Shown here: piece by piece, positions 37,188-46,135 of the stretch | How positions within the stretch are numbered: position 1 is the stretch's first letter | How the letters are laid out: the number at the start of each line of letters is the position of its first letter | From: Sphingobium cloacae | GTDB taxonomy: Bacteria; Pseudomonadota; Alphaproteobacteria; Sphingomonadales; Sphingomonadaceae | Assembly (NCBI RefSeq): GCF_002355855.1 | Contig: NZ_AP017655.1 | Span: forward strand, 1,054,001-1,118,000 | Length of the DNA: 64,000 nucleotides | Direction of reading: 5' to 3' | Made by a program: the position numbers and the translations under genes | Notes under the pieces: model-generated | Databases searched by the model: none | Told to the model about the DNA's origin: nothing | Seen by the model: the letters and a program-made list of their open reading frames with translations, nothing else

Positions 37188-38767
37188 GGCCATTCTCCCA
37201 ACTGCTCGACGGCCTCGTCTACACCCGTTCCCGCAACGGCAAGCTGGCCCTGATCGCCGATTATATGCGCCGCGCCCCCGATCCCGACCGGGGCTGGGCG
37301 CTGGCCGCGCTCACCGGCCAGCTCGACCTCAAGACCGTCAAGGCCTCCGCCATCGGCGACATGATCCGCGCCCGCGTCGACCCCGTCCTGTTCGAAATGA
37401 GCCGCGACTATGTAGGCGACCTCGCCGAAACCGCTGCGCTCCTCTGGCCCAAGGCGGAGGATCAGCCCGCCGAGACGGACGACGGCTCCCTCACCCTCTC
37501 CATGGTCGTCGGCCGGCTCCACGGCATCGGCCGCGCGGAAGCGCCCGCCGCGCTCGCCGCCATGATGGATCACCTCGACGCGTCCGGCCGCTTCGCCCTG
37601 CTGAAGCTCGCGACCGGCGGCCTGCGCGTCGGCATCTCCGCCCGGCTGGCGAAAACGGGCTTCGCCATGGCCTTCGATCTCGACGTGGACGATGTGGAGC
37701 AACTCTGGCACGCCTTGCATCCGCCCTATGCGCCTCTCTTCGCCTGGGCGGAGGGCCATGCCGATCGTCCCGATCCCGGTCGGACGCCCTTCTTCCGTCC
37801 CTTCATGCTGGCCCATCCGCTCGAAGCCGAGAGCGTCGACCTCGACGACTATGCGGCGGAATGGAAATGGGACGGCATCCGCATCCAGATCGTCGGCACC
37901 GGCGAGGAAACGCGCCTCTACAGCCGCGCGGGCGACGACATCAGCGCCAGCTTCCCCGACATCGCCCGCGCCTTCACCGGCCATGCGGTGCTGGACGGCG
38001 AATTGCTGGTGAAAGGCGAGTTTCAGGGGGGGCAGGCGGCCAGCTTCAACGCCCTGCAACAGCGCCTCGGCCGCAAGGCGGTATCGGCGAAGATGATGAA
38101 CGACTTCCCCGCCTTCGTCCGCCTCTACGACATCTTGCTGGAGGGCGAGGCGGATTTGCGCCCCCTCCCGTGGACCGCCCGCCGCGAAAGGCTGGAAAGC
38201 TGCATCGCCAGCCTCGATCCCGAACGCTTCGACCTCTCCGCCCTCATCGAAGCCCCGGATTTCGAAACCCTCTCCGACATCCGCGCAGGCGCCCGCGACG
38301 CCGCCATCGAAGGCGTCATGCTCAAGCGCCGCGACAGCCCCTATGTCGCCGGGCGCAAGGCGACGCTCTGGTATAAATGGAAACGCGATCCGCTGACCGC
38401 CGATTGCGTGATGATGTATGCCCAGCGCGGCCATGGCAAACGCTCATCCTATTATTCGGACTACACCTTCGGCTGCTGGACGCAGGACGGCGAACTGCTG
38501 CCGGTGGGAAAAGCCTATTCCGGCTTCACCGACGAGGAACTGAAATGGCTGGACCGCTTCGTGCGGACCAACACCGTGAATCGCTTCGGCCCGGTGCGGG
38601 AAGTGGAAAAGTCGCTGGTGCTGGAAGTCGCCTTCGACAGCATCCACGACAGCAGGCGCCACAAATCCGGCCTCGCCATGCGCTTCCCCCGCATCGCCCG
38701 GATCAGGCGGGATAAGCCTGCGAGCGAGGCGGATACGATAGAGGGGTTGAAACGGCTTATCCAATAA
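37184..38767 (+). CDS. ATP-dependent DNA ligase
   Basis: Seals nicks using ATP. The 527-aa protein has an N-terminal DNA-binding domain (about 1-200), the adenylation domain with catalytic Lys228 in 'EWKWDGIRIQ', 'LYSRAGDDIS', 'VLDGELL', 'EGVMLKRRDSPYVAG' and 'LWYKWKRDP' (motif V), then a C-terminal OB domain with 'VLEVAFDSIHDSRRHKSGLA'. It belongs to the bacterial LigC/ligase-with-exonuclease type rather than to LigD with Ku. The start at 37184 overlaps the exonuclease stop. The larger clusters with an Lhr-type helicase and a phosphoesterase are not present here. Confidence 0.94.
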   Translation: MRPFSQLLDGLVYTRSRNGKLALIADYMRRAPDPDRGWALAALTGQLDLKTVKASAIGDMIRARVDPVLFEMSRDYVGDLAETAALLWPKAEDQPAETDDGSLTLSMVVGRLHGIGRAEAPAALAAMMDHLDASGRFALLKLATGGLRVGISARLAKTGFAMAFDLDVDDVEQLWHALHPPYAPLFAWAEGHADRPDPGRTPFFRPFMLAHPLEAESVDLDDYAAEWKWDGIRIQIVGTGEETRLYSRAGDDISASFPDIARAFTGHAVLDGELLVKGEFQGGQAASFNALQQRLGRKAVSAKMMNDFPAFVRLYDILLEGEADLRPLPWTARRERLESCIASLDPERFDLSALIEAPDFETLSDIRAGARDAAIEGVMLKRRDSPYVAGRKATLWYKWKRDPLTADCVMMYAQRGHGKRSSYYSDYTFGCWTQDGELLPVGKAYSGFTDEELKWLDRFVRTNTVNRFGPVREVEKSLVLEVAFDSIHDSRRHKSGLAMRFPRIARIRRDKPASEADTIEGLKRLIQ

Positions 38768-38798
38768 GGCAAAAGCAGGAACATTAGGAGAACATGTC

Positions 38799-39149
38799 AT
38801 GGCCTATGAAGGAAGCTGCCATTGCGGCGCGGTGACGTTCCAGGTCGCCGCCGACGCCCCCAGCGAAGCGATGAGCTGCAACTGCTCCCATTGCCGCCGC
38901 AAGGGATTTCTCCTCACCTTCGTGCCCGAAGACCAGTTCACGCTCGACAGCGGCGCGGACCGTCTCACCGACTATCAATTCTACCAGCACAAGATCACCC
39001 ATCGCTTCTGCGCCACCTGCGGCGCGCAGCCCTTCGCCGAAGGAAAAGGACCGGATGGATCGGCCATGCGCGCCGTCAACCTGCGCTGCGTGCCGGACAT
39101 CGACCTCGACGCGCTCACGATCAACAAAGTCGACGGCGCGAGTTTCTGA
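38799..39149 (+). CDS. GFA-family zinc protein
   Basis: The 116-aa protein belongs to the GFA (glutathione-dependent formaldehyde-activating enzyme/CENP-V) fold. Zinc ligands are visible in 'GSCHCGAV', 'CNCSHCRRKG' and 'FCATCGAQPF'. Members bind glutathione adducts or metal; the activity of this one is unknown. An AGGAG site lies eight bases before the ATG at 38799. It is 31 bases downstream of the ligase and may be read from the same message. Confidence 0.88.
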   Translation: MAYEGSCHCGAVTFQVAADAPSEAMSCNCSHCRRKGFLLTFVPEDQFTLDSGADRLTDYQFYQHKITHRFCATCGAQPFAEGKGPDGSAMRAVNLRCVPDIDLDALTINKVDGASF

Positions 39150-39264
39150 CCCGCTCTCCCTTCGTGAGAATGTTGTTCCGCATGTCTGACTTTGCGCTGT
39201 AACGCGCAGCCCCTATATGGGCGCTTTCGCGCGTCGGCGCGGCTTGAGATATGGAGCAGTGGAA

Positions 39265-40482
39265 TTGAGCAAGGTTCTGGTCATCGGCGCGGGCGGCGTC
39301 GGGTCTGTCGCGGTTCACAAGATGGCGATGAACCCGGATATTTTCAGCCACATCACGCTCGCCAGCCGCCGCATCGTGTCTTGCGAGAAGGTCGCCGAAT
39401 CGGTGAAGGCGCGCACCGGCGTCGCCATCGACGTGGCGCAGGTCGACGCCGATAATGTCGACGAAACCATCGCCCTCATCGAAAAGGTCCAGCCGAAACT
39501 GGTCGTGAACCTCGCTCTGCCCTATCAGGATCTGGCGATCATGGACGCCTGCCTCGCGACCAAGGTGGATTATCTCGACACCGCCAATTACGAGCCGCGC
39601 GACACCGCGAAATTCGAATATAGCTGGCAATGGGCCTATCACGAACGCTTCAAGGAAGCGGGTATCATGGCGCTGCTGGGTTCAGGCTTCGACCCCGGCG
39701 TCACCAGCGTCTTCGCCAGCTACATCAAGAAGCATCTGCTCGACCGGATCGACACGCTCGACATTCTCGACTGCAATGGCGGCGACCATGGCCAGCATTT
39801 CGCCACCAACTTCAACCCGGAAATCAACATCCGCGAAGTCACCGCGCCCTCCCGCCATTGGGAAGGCGGCAAATGGGTCGAAGGCCCCGCGCTCAAGCAC
39901 AAGCAGCTGTTCGACTTCGACCAGGTGGGTGAGAAGAACATGTACCTCATGTATCATGAGGAACTGGAATCGCTCGCCAGATTCTACCCGGAAATCAAGC
40001 GCATCCGTTTCTGGATGACTTTCGGCGACGCCTATCTCAAGCATCTGGAAGTCCTCCAGAATGTCGGCATGACCCGCATCGACCCGGTGATCTACAACGG
40101 GCAGGAAATCATCCCGCTCCAGTTCCTGAAGGCCGTGCTGCCCGAACCCTCCAGCCTCGGCTCGACGACCAAGGGCAAGACCAACATCGGCGACATCGCC
40201 ACCGGTGAGAAGGACGGGAAGGCGAAGACCGTCTACGTCTACAATGTCTGCGACCATGAGGACGCCTATGCCGAAACCGGCAATCAGGCAGTCAGCTACA
40301 CCACCGGCGTCCCCGCGATGATCGGCGCGGCGATGATGCTGACGGGCGCATGGCGCGGCGCCGATGGAGAGGGGGGCGTGTTCAACATCGAACAGTTCGA
40401 TCCCGATCCCTTCATGGACATGCTGAACAAACACGGCCTGCCCTGGCAGGTGAAGGAACTGGACGCGCCGCTGGACTTTTAA
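39265..40482 (+). CDS. Carboxynorspermidine/carboxyspermidine dehydrogenase (saccharopine dehydrogenase family)
   Basis: Reduces the Schiff base of a diamine and L-aspartate 4-semialdehyde, giving carboxy(nor)spermidine. The 405-aa protein begins MSKVLVIGAGGVGSVAV with the NAD(P) loop at 8-13, followed by 'ITLASRRIVSCEKV' and 'NLALPYQDLAIMDACLATKV'. The saccharopine-type core continues with 'DTANYEPRDTAKF'. The start is TTG at 39265, behind GGAG with eight bases between; GTG at 39259 is too close to that site. It is followed by the matching decarboxylase and an ornithine decarboxylase, so putrescine-to-spermidine via carboxyspermidine is the likely route. Confidence 0.9.
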   Translation: MSKVLVIGAGGVGSVAVHKMAMNPDIFSHITLASRRIVSCEKVAESVKARTGVAIDVAQVDADNVDETIALIEKVQPKLVVNLALPYQDLAIMDACLATKVDYLDTANYEPRDTAKFEYSWQWAYHERFKEAGIMALLGSGFDPGVTSVFASYIKKHLLDRIDTLDILDCNGGDHGQHFATNFNPEINIREVTAPSRHWEGGKWVEGPALKHKQLFDFDQVGEKNMYLMYHEELESLARFYPEIKRIRFWMTFGDAYLKHLEVLQNVGMTRIDPVIYNGQEIIPLQFLKAVLPEPSSLGSTTKGKTNIGDIATGEKDGKAKTVYVYNVCDHEDAYAETGNQAVSYTTGVPAMIGAAMMLTGAWRGADGEGGVFNIEQFDPDPFMDMLNKHGLPWQVKELDAPLDF

Positions 40483-40503
40483 GGGCGACTTTCCTTTCCC
40501 TCT

Positions 40504-40578
40504 CCGTTCGGGCCGAGCCTGTCGAAGCCCTGCACTTTTCTTATGGAAAATCGCGTTTCACAGGCTCGACGCGAACGG
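40504..40578. repeat. Palindromic intergenic repeat, copy 3
   Basis: Outer arms CCGTTCG and CGAACGG and inner arms CGAGCCTGT and ACAGGCTCG form a long interrupted stem around an AT-rich loop (GCACTTTTCTTATGG). It lies between the dehydrogenase and nspC, in a 106-base gap, and is related to the other three copies by its ends and the GTCGAAGCCC word. Confidence 0.75.
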
Positions 40579-40588
40579 AACTGGACCC

Positions 40589-41776
40589 ATGGAAACCAAA
40601 GCCGGCGATCCCGGAGCCTTCGCGCATTTCGACCTCAGCCGCGTCCCCTCGCCCGCTTTCGTGGTGGATGAGGCCGCGATTCGCCGGAACCTCGCCATCC
40701 TCGCCGATATTCGCGACCGGGCGGGGATCAGGATGCTGGGCGCGCTCAAGGCCTTTTCCATGTGGTCGCTGGGCGGCGTGGTCGCCGAATATCTGGATGG
40801 CGTCTGCGCGTCCGGCCTCTATGAAGCGCGCCTCGGCCGCGAGGAATATGGCGGCCCCGATGGCGGCAAGGAAGTCGCGACCTATTGCGCCGCCTACAAG
40901 CCGGACGATCTGGCAGAAATCCTGAAAATATCCGACCATGTCATCTTCAACAGCCCCGGCCAGATCGCCCGCATGAAGCCAGTGATCGACGCCGCCCGCG
41001 CGGACGGGCAACGCTTCGACATAGGGCTTCGCATCAACCCCCTCCATGCGGAAGGCGAAGTGCCCAAATATGATCCCTCGCAACCGCACAGCCGCCTGGG
41101 CTTCCCCATCGACCAGCTGCGCACGGACCATCTGGAAGGCGTGGACGGCCTTCACGTCCACAATCTGTGCGAACAGGATTTCCTGCCGCTCGAACGCACA
41201 TGGGCCGCGATAGAATCACGGATAAGAACGCACACCAAATCATTGAAATGGCTTAACTTCGGTGGCGGACACCACATTACCCGCGCCGATTACCAGCGCG
41301 ATTCCCTTGTGGCATTCCTTCATGGAATCAAGGCGGAAACCGGCCTCGAACTCTATCTCGAACCGGGCGAGGCCATGGCCCTCGACGCGGGCATATTGGC
41401 CGGCGAGATCCTCGACGTCATCGACAACGGCATGCCCGTCGCGATCACCGACATCTCCGCGACCTGCCACATGCCCGACGTGATCGAAGCCCCCTACCGC
41501 CCCGCCATGCTCGATGAGGAGACGGACGGCCCCGCCACCCGGCTGGGCGGCCCCTCCTGCCTCGCGGGCGACATCATCGGCGACTATCGAGTCCCCGGCG
41601 GCGCGACTCCGGGACGCCGCATCGCCTTCCTCGACCAGGCGCATTATTCGATGGTGAAGACCAACACATTCAACGGCGTGCCGCTCCCCGCCATCTGGCT
41701 GTGGAACTCGGAAACCGACGAACTCAAGGAAATCCGCCGCTTTTCTTATGAGGATTTCAGGAACCGTCTGTCCTGA
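40589..41776 (+). CDS. nspC: Carboxynorspermidine decarboxylase
   Basis: PLP enzyme of the alanine-racemase fold that decarboxylates carboxynorspermidine or carboxyspermidine to the free triamine. The 395-aa protein has PLP Lys53 in 'GALKAFSMWS', 'HSRLGFPIDQL', 'NFGGGHHITRADY', 'YLEPGEAMAL' and 'GPSCLAGDII' with the conserved Cys of this fold. It starts at 40589 with ATG, after repeat copy 3. It is the direct partner of the upstream dehydrogenase, and together with ornithine decarboxylase it completes a spermidine route. Confidence 0.93.
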   Translation: METKAGDPGAFAHFDLSRVPSPAFVVDEAAIRRNLAILADIRDRAGIRMLGALKAFSMWSLGGVVAEYLDGVCASGLYEARLGREEYGGPDGGKEVATYCAAYKPDDLAEILKISDHVIFNSPGQIARMKPVIDAARADGQRFDIGLRINPLHAEGEVPKYDPSQPHSRLGFPIDQLRTDHLEGVDGLHVHNLCEQDFLPLERTWAAIESRIRTHTKSLKWLNFGGGHHITRADYQRDSLVAFLHGIKAETGLELYLEPGEAMALDAGILAGEILDVIDNGMPVAITDISATCHMPDVIEAPYRPAMLDEETDGPATRLGGPSCLAGDIIGDYRVPGGATPGRRIAFLDQAHYSMVKTNTFNGVPLPAIWLWNSETDELKEIRRFSYEDFRNRLS

Positions 41777-41820
41777 AGCACGGTTCACGGCCCCGCGCGC
41801 AACAAAATTCATGCTAGCGC

Positions 41821-41849
41821 TTTACAGGGGGGACCCCTCGGCATATATC
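41821..41849 (+). promoter_or_regulatory. Candidate promoter of ornithine decarboxylase
   Basis: TTTACA (41821-41826) and TATATC (41844-41849) are separated by 17 bases, as for a sigma-70-type promoter, and start near 41856 would leave a leader of about 65 bases before the TTG at 41923. The spacer contains GGGGGGACCCCTC, a small G/C palindrome. Support is by motif only. Confidence 0.35.
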
Positions 41850-41922
41850 GCCCTTCCGCTGCCCCATGGGACTTCCACCGCAAGGCAGCTTGAATGCCAC
41901 GAACCACTGGAGGTCCCTTGAA

Positions 41923-43116
41923 TTGCACAAGCACCATAGCGCGCTGGGGGTAGCGACCACCCTCAAACCGGCAGCACCGGTAACGCTTATTCGTCCCCAG
42001 GCAGCAGCCCGGGCCGCCCGCTTCTTCGCCGAGAAGTTTCCGGGCCGCTCGCTCTATGCCGTCAAGGCGAATCCGTCCCCGGACCTGATCCGCACCCTGT
42101 TCGACGGCGGGATCACGCATTTCGACGTGGCCTCCATCGCGGAAGTGCGCCTGGTCGCGGAAACGCTGGGGAACCAGGCGAAGCTGTGCTTCATGCACCC
42201 GGTCAAGGCCGAGGAAGCGATCGCCGAAGCCTATCGCGTGCATGGCGTGCGCACCTTCTCGCTCGACACGATGGACGAGCTGGAAAAGATCATGCGCGCC
42301 ACCGGCAATGCCGCCGATCTGGAGCTGTGCGTGCGCCTGCGCGTGTCGTCGGAACATTCCGAACTCAGCCTCGCGTCCAAATTCGGCGCGGAGCTTTCGG
42401 AAACGCGTGAATTGCTGATGGCCACCCGCCAGGCGGCGGACGCCCTGGGCATCTGCTTCCATGTCGGCAGCCAGGCGATGAGCCCGCAGGCCTATAGCGA
42501 CGCCATCGAACGCGTCCGCGCGGCCATCGTCGACGCGGCGGTCACGGTCGACATCATCGATGTCGGCGGCGGCTTCCCCTCGGTCTATCCGGGCATGGAG
42601 CCGCCCGCGCTGGAAGCCTATTTCGACGCGATCCATCGCGGTTTCGAAAGCCTGCCGATCAGCTATTCCGCCGAACTGTGGTGCGAGCCGGGCCGCGCCC
42701 TGTCCGCCGAATATAGTTCCGTCATCGTGCGCGTGGAGCGCCGCCGGGGCACCGAACTCTACATCAACGACGGAGCCTATGGCGCCTTGTTCGATGCGGC
42801 GCATGTCGGCTGGCGCTTCCCCGTGGACCTGCTGCGGGACGAGGAAAGCGGCGCCCAGATGACGGGCTTCTCCTTCTACGGCCCCACCTGCGACGACATG
42901 GATCATATGGTCGGCCCCTTCCTGCTTCCCGACGATGTGCAGGCGGGCGACTATATCGAGATCGGGATGCTCGGCGCCTATGGCGCGGCGATGCGGACCG
43001 GCTTCAACGGCTTCACGTCCGAAACGGTCGTCGAGGTCGAGGACGAGCCCATGGCGACCCTCTACGCCGATCGCGTTCCCCCGCGCCGTCGCGCAACTGT
43101 CATCAAGATCGGCTAG
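41923..43116 (+). CDS. Ornithine/diaminopimelate-type PLP decarboxylase, probably ornithine decarboxylase
   Basis: Fold III PLP decarboxylase that would make putrescine from ornithine. The 397-aa protein has PLP Lys48 in 'RSLYAVKANPSPDLI', 'HVGSQAMSP', 'DVGGGFPSVYPG', 'CEPGRALSAEYSS', and Cys in 'YGPTCDDMDHM', near the active-site Cys of ODC. ODC and lysine/ornithine decarboxylases are alike here, so substrate is inferred from the polyamine neighbours. The start is TTG at 41923 behind a strong GGAGGT with eight bases between; the longer ATG at 41866 adds 19 residues without family likeness. Confidence 0.88.
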   Translation: MHKHHSALGVATTLKPAAPVTLIRPQAAARAARFFAEKFPGRSLYAVKANPSPDLIRTLFDGGITHFDVASIAEVRLVAETLGNQAKLCFMHPVKAEEAIAEAYRVHGVRTFSLDTMDELEKIMRATGNAADLELCVRLRVSSEHSELSLASKFGAELSETRELLMATRQAADALGICFHVGSQAMSPQAYSDAIERVRAAIVDAAVTVDIIDVGGGFPSVYPGMEPPALEAYFDAIHRGFESLPISYSAELWCEPGRALSAEYSSVIVRVERRRGTELYINDGAYGALFDAAHVGWRFPVDLLRDEESGAQMTGFSFYGPTCDDMDHMVGPFLLPDDVQAGDYIEIGMLGAYGAAMRTGFNGFTSETVVEVEDEPMATLYADRVPPRRRATVIKIG

Positions 43117-43170
43117 GAAGAAGCCGCTCCCCGTTCGGATTCCCTCGCCACTCCGGTGGCGGGGGACATT

Positions 43171-44376
43171 TCACGGCCGGCGGAAAATGCCTGCCAGTTC
43201 CACATGGGTCGACCAGCGGAACTGCCCCACGGGCTTCACGCTTTCCAGCACATAGCCTCCCGCGACCAGATGCGCGGCATCGCGCGCGAAACTGGCGGGA
43301 TTGCATGAAACATAGGCCACCGTCGCGACCTTCGAGGCGGCGATCTGCAACACCTGCTCCCGGGCGCCCGCACGCGGCGGATCGATGACGACGGCCGCGA
43401 AGCGATCCAGTTCGGGCGGCGTCAGGGGACGGCGGAACAGGTCGCGGTGGTCGGCCGCCAGTTTCCTGCCGCTTCGCCCCGCCGCGGCCTTGAGCGACAG
43501 GATCAGGTCCCGGGCGGCTTCCGCTGCGTAAACCGGGCGACCTTCCCCCATGCCCAAGGCGAAGGTGCCGAGGCCGCAGAAAAGATCGGCCACGGCTCCT
43601 TGCGGCGGCAGAGCGGACCGAACCGCCTCCACCAGCGCGGCTTCACCGTCCGGCGTCGCCTGAAGAAAGGCAAAGGGCGGGAACCCGACCGCGACGCCGC
43701 CAAAGCGGACCGTCACCGGCTCCGGCTCCCAGCGCGTTTCCGGACCGTCGCCCTCATCGATGGTCAACCGGGCCAGCCCCTGCGCGGCGGCGAAATCCCG
43801 CAGGGCCTCCTCCGCTGCCAAGCCCTTGACCGTGAGGCCCTCCAGCAACAGGTCGATGCCCTGATCCGCGATCGACATGCGGACATGGCCGCCCTGCCGG
43901 TCAGGGAGGAGCGATGCCAACAGATCCCGCAGCGGGTCCAGCAACCCGGACAGGCGCGGGTCCAGCACCTCGCACATCGTCAGGTCGATCAGGCGATGAC
44001 TGCCCCCCTCGGCGAAACCGATCGCGACCTTCCTGCCGTGACGCAGAGCGCGCAGCGAGGCCCTGCGGCGAGTCCGGGGCGGCGAAATATGGGGAGGAAG
44101 GACATGGCGCGCGGCCATCCCCTGCCCCGCCAGCGCCCCCGCGACTCGTCCCGTCACGAAATCCGCATAGCTTTCGTCGTCTATATGCTGGAGTTCGCAC
44201 CCGCCGCAGACCGGGAAGTGCAGGCAGGGCGGATCGACATGATGCGGACCGAAGCGGATGCCGCCGTCCGCCTCCATCCGATCCCCCGGCGCGGCGAGCG
44301 GCGCATGGCGTCCATCAGCGGTCACGCCATCGCCCTTCGCGGCGATGCGGACGATAAGGTCATTGTCGCAGGTCAC
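43171..44376 (-). CDS. 23S rRNA (uracil-5-)-methyltransferase RlmD/TrmA family
   Basis: SAM-dependent RNA uridine-C5 methyltransferase. The 401-aa protein has an N-terminal region with the Cys set of the iron-sulfur cluster ('CLHFPVCGGCELQH'), a central fold with 'VADLFCGLGTFALGMG' (SAM loop), and C-terminal 'VVIDPPRAGAREQVL' and 'VAYVSCNPASFARDA' with the catalytic Cys. There is no clear N-terminal TRAM domain; the start reads 'DLIVRIAAKGDGVTADGRHA', possibly a short version. The GTG at 44376 overlaps the nnr TGA in GTGA. RNA target is unproven, so no symbol is given. Confidence 0.87.
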   Translation of the reverse strand: MTCDNDLIVRIAAKGDGVTADGRHAPLAAPGDRMEADGGIRFGPHHVDPPCLHFPVCGGCELQHIDDESYADFVTGRVAGALAGQGMAARHVLPPHISPPRTRRRASLRALRHGRKVAIGFAEGGSHRLIDLTMCEVLDPRLSGLLDPLRDLLASLLPDRQGGHVRMSIADQGIDLLLEGLTVKGLAAEEALRDFAAAQGLARLTIDEGDGPETRWEPEPVTVRFGGVAVGFPPFAFLQATPDGEAALVEAVRSALPPQGAVADLFCGLGTFALGMGEGRPVYAAEAARDLILSLKAAAGRSGRKLAADHRDLFRRPLTPPELDRFAAVVIDPPRAGAREQVLQIAASKVATVAYVSCNPASFARDAAHLVAGGYVLESVKPVGQFRWSTHVELAGIFRRP

Positions 44377-45731
44377 AGGCGGCGGGCAATAGCGCCGGGA
44401 AGCCGTTCGATCAAATCATCCGCGATGAAGGCCGCGCCAGCCCGCCGCGCGGCCTCCCCATGCAGCCAGACAGCCTCGCAGGCCGCCCGCAATGCGTCCC
44501 GCGTGACCGCCAGCCTGCCCGCGACGAGGCCCGCCAGCACATCCCCCGTTCCCGCCGTGGAAAGCCAGGACGAGGCGTGGCTTGCGATCCTCGCACGTCC
44601 ATCCGGCGCGGCGATGACGGTATCCGCGCCCTTATAGACCACGATGCATCGCGACCGGCGCGCCGCTTCCAGGGCGCGGTCGATCTTGCTGCCGGAGCGA
44701 TCGCCGAACAAGCGGGTGAACTCCGCTTCATGGGGCGTCAGGATCGCGCCGGCGGGCAGAGGGCCGGCGCCCCCTTCCGACAGGATATTGAGCGCGTCCG
44801 CATCCAGGACCAAGGGATGGCCGCTCTGGAGAACGATGTTCAGGCGCTCGCGGGCCCGGTCGTCCCGGCCTAGCCCCGGCCCGGCCAGGACCGCCGCCAG
44901 CCGCCTGTCGTCCAGCGCCCGTTCCACCTCTGCCGCCGTTTGCGCGCCGATGGTGACGATGGCATCCGGTCCACCCGTCTCCATGGCGGCGGCCATCCTG
45001 CGCACCATCCCCGCGCCGGACCGGGCAGCGGCATGGCTGGCGAGCAGGCTTGCTCCCGCCATCTCTCCACCCACGACCGCCACGAGGCCGCGGCTATATT
45101 TATGCTCATCCCCGGCGGGCGGATGAAGCGATGGGGGCGCGAGGCGGCCCACATCGGACGGGGCCGCGACGCCGATCTCCGCGCATTGCAAACGTTCCAT
45201 CCTGCCCGCCGCCGGATAGAGCAGATGCGCAGGCTTCCATGCGCCCAACGCAATGCCCACGCCAAAGCGCGGAACGGGCGAGAGCAATGCGCCGCTATCG
45301 GTTTCCACGCCGCTCGGCAGGTCTATGGCATAGCTGTGGCTCGCAAGGTCCACGAGCCTGCCCAATTCCGTGGCGGCCTGCGGGTCCAGCCCGCGCGTCA
45401 GCCCCGTGCCGAACAGCGCATCCACCAGTTGCCCGGCGGGCTGCGCATCTTGCAAGGGTTCCACCGGGCCTGCCCATGCGGCGCGGGCCCGAAGGCTGGA
45501 GGCCGTGCGGCTCTCTCCCAGCGCGGCAACCCGGACCGGCACGCCCTTCGCCCGCAAGATCCGCGCGATGACGAAGCCGTCCCCGCCATTATTGCCGGGT
45601 CCGCACAGGACCAGCACGTCGCGCGATCCCCCCGCCCGCCAGACGATCTCGGCAGCGGCAGCGCCTGCCCGCTCCATCAGATCATATTCGGGAACGCCCG
45701 ACGCGATCACCGCCTGCTCGGCCGCGCGCAT
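44373..45731 (-). CDS. nnr: Bifunctional NAD(P)H-hydrate epimerase and dehydratase
   Basis: Repairs hydrated NAD(P)H. The epimerase half (YjeF N-domain) has 'LVLCGPGNNGGDGFVIARIL' and 'DALFGTGLTRGL'; the C-terminal ADP-dependent dehydratase half has 'LAGPGLGRD', 'LVLDADALNILS', 'ILTPHEAEFTRLFG' and 'STAGTGDVLAGLVAG'. The coordinates use ATG at 45731. Homologues usually begin about a dozen residues earlier (xxPVLTAARMRAAEQ), which here would need CTG at 45767, in a CTGA overlap with the lipoprotein stop. It is fourth from last in a minus-strand run and coupled to the methyltransferase. Confidence 0.92.
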   Translation of the reverse strand: MRAAEQAVIASGVPEYDLMERAGAAAAEIVWRAGGSRDVLVLCGPGNNGGDGFVIARILRAKGVPVRVAALGESRTASSLRARAAWAGPVEPLQDAQPAGQLVDALFGTGLTRGLDPQAATELGRLVDLASHSYAIDLPSGVETDSGALLSPVPRFGVGIALGAWKPAHLLYPAAGRMERLQCAEIGVAAPSDVGRLAPPSLHPPAGDEHKYSRGLVAVVGGEMAGASLLASHAAARSGAGMVRRMAAAMETGGPDAIVTIGAQTAAEVERALDDRRLAAVLAGPGLGRDDRARERLNIVLQSGHPLVLDADALNILSEGGAGPLPAGAILTPHEAEFTRLFGDRSGSKIDRALEAARRSRCIVVYKGADTVIAAPDGRARIASHASSWLSTAGTGDVLAGLVAGRLAVTRDALRAACEAVWLHGEAARRAGAAFIADDLIERLPGAIARRL

Positions 45732-45763
45732 CCGCGCCGCCGTCAGGACGGGATCGCCGATGG

Positions 45764-46135
45764 TCAGCGGGCTGATCCCGCTATGGTGGCGGGAAGGCGA
45801 TAACGATTGTCGCCGACGGTCAATTCGATCTGGCGATCTCCGGCAATGTCGACCTGCGCCTGCTCGGAACCGTCGGCCGGCACAAGGCCGCGACCGTCCT
45901 TCACGATGGTGAAACGCCGGAAACCGCCATCGGCATGGCGCAGCATCAGCGTATCGCCCTGCCGTTCCGCCACGCAATCCCGCGCCCAGCCGGCTTTCGC
46001 GCCGATGGCGCATTCGATCCTGTCGCCGTCACCGGCGGCGGCCGGACCGCCCTCCGACGCCGGCTTGCCGCAGGCCGAAAGGGCGAGGCACAGCAGCCCC
46101 GCCCCGATCCATCCATCAAATATCCGCATAGACAT
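45764..46135 (-). CDS. Small lipoprotein, function unknown
   Basis: The 123-aa protein has an N-terminal signal and lipobox '[15 protein letters not shown]' (Cys22), so it should be lipid-anchored. The mature part is rich in charged residues and has '[19 protein letters not shown]', with two Cys that may form a disulfide, and beta-like stretches to the C-terminus. Its ATG at 46135 is inside the last codons of ilvD (20-base overlap), and its TGA touches the nnr start region. I know no function. The charged outer domain hints at a periplasmic role. Confidence 0.75.
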   Translation of the reverse strand: MSMRIFDGWIGAGLLCLALSACGKPASEGGPAAAGDGDRIECAIGAKAGWARDCVAERQGDTLMLRHADGGFRRFTIVKDGRGLVPADGSEQAQVDIAGDRQIELTVGDNRYRLPATIAGSAR

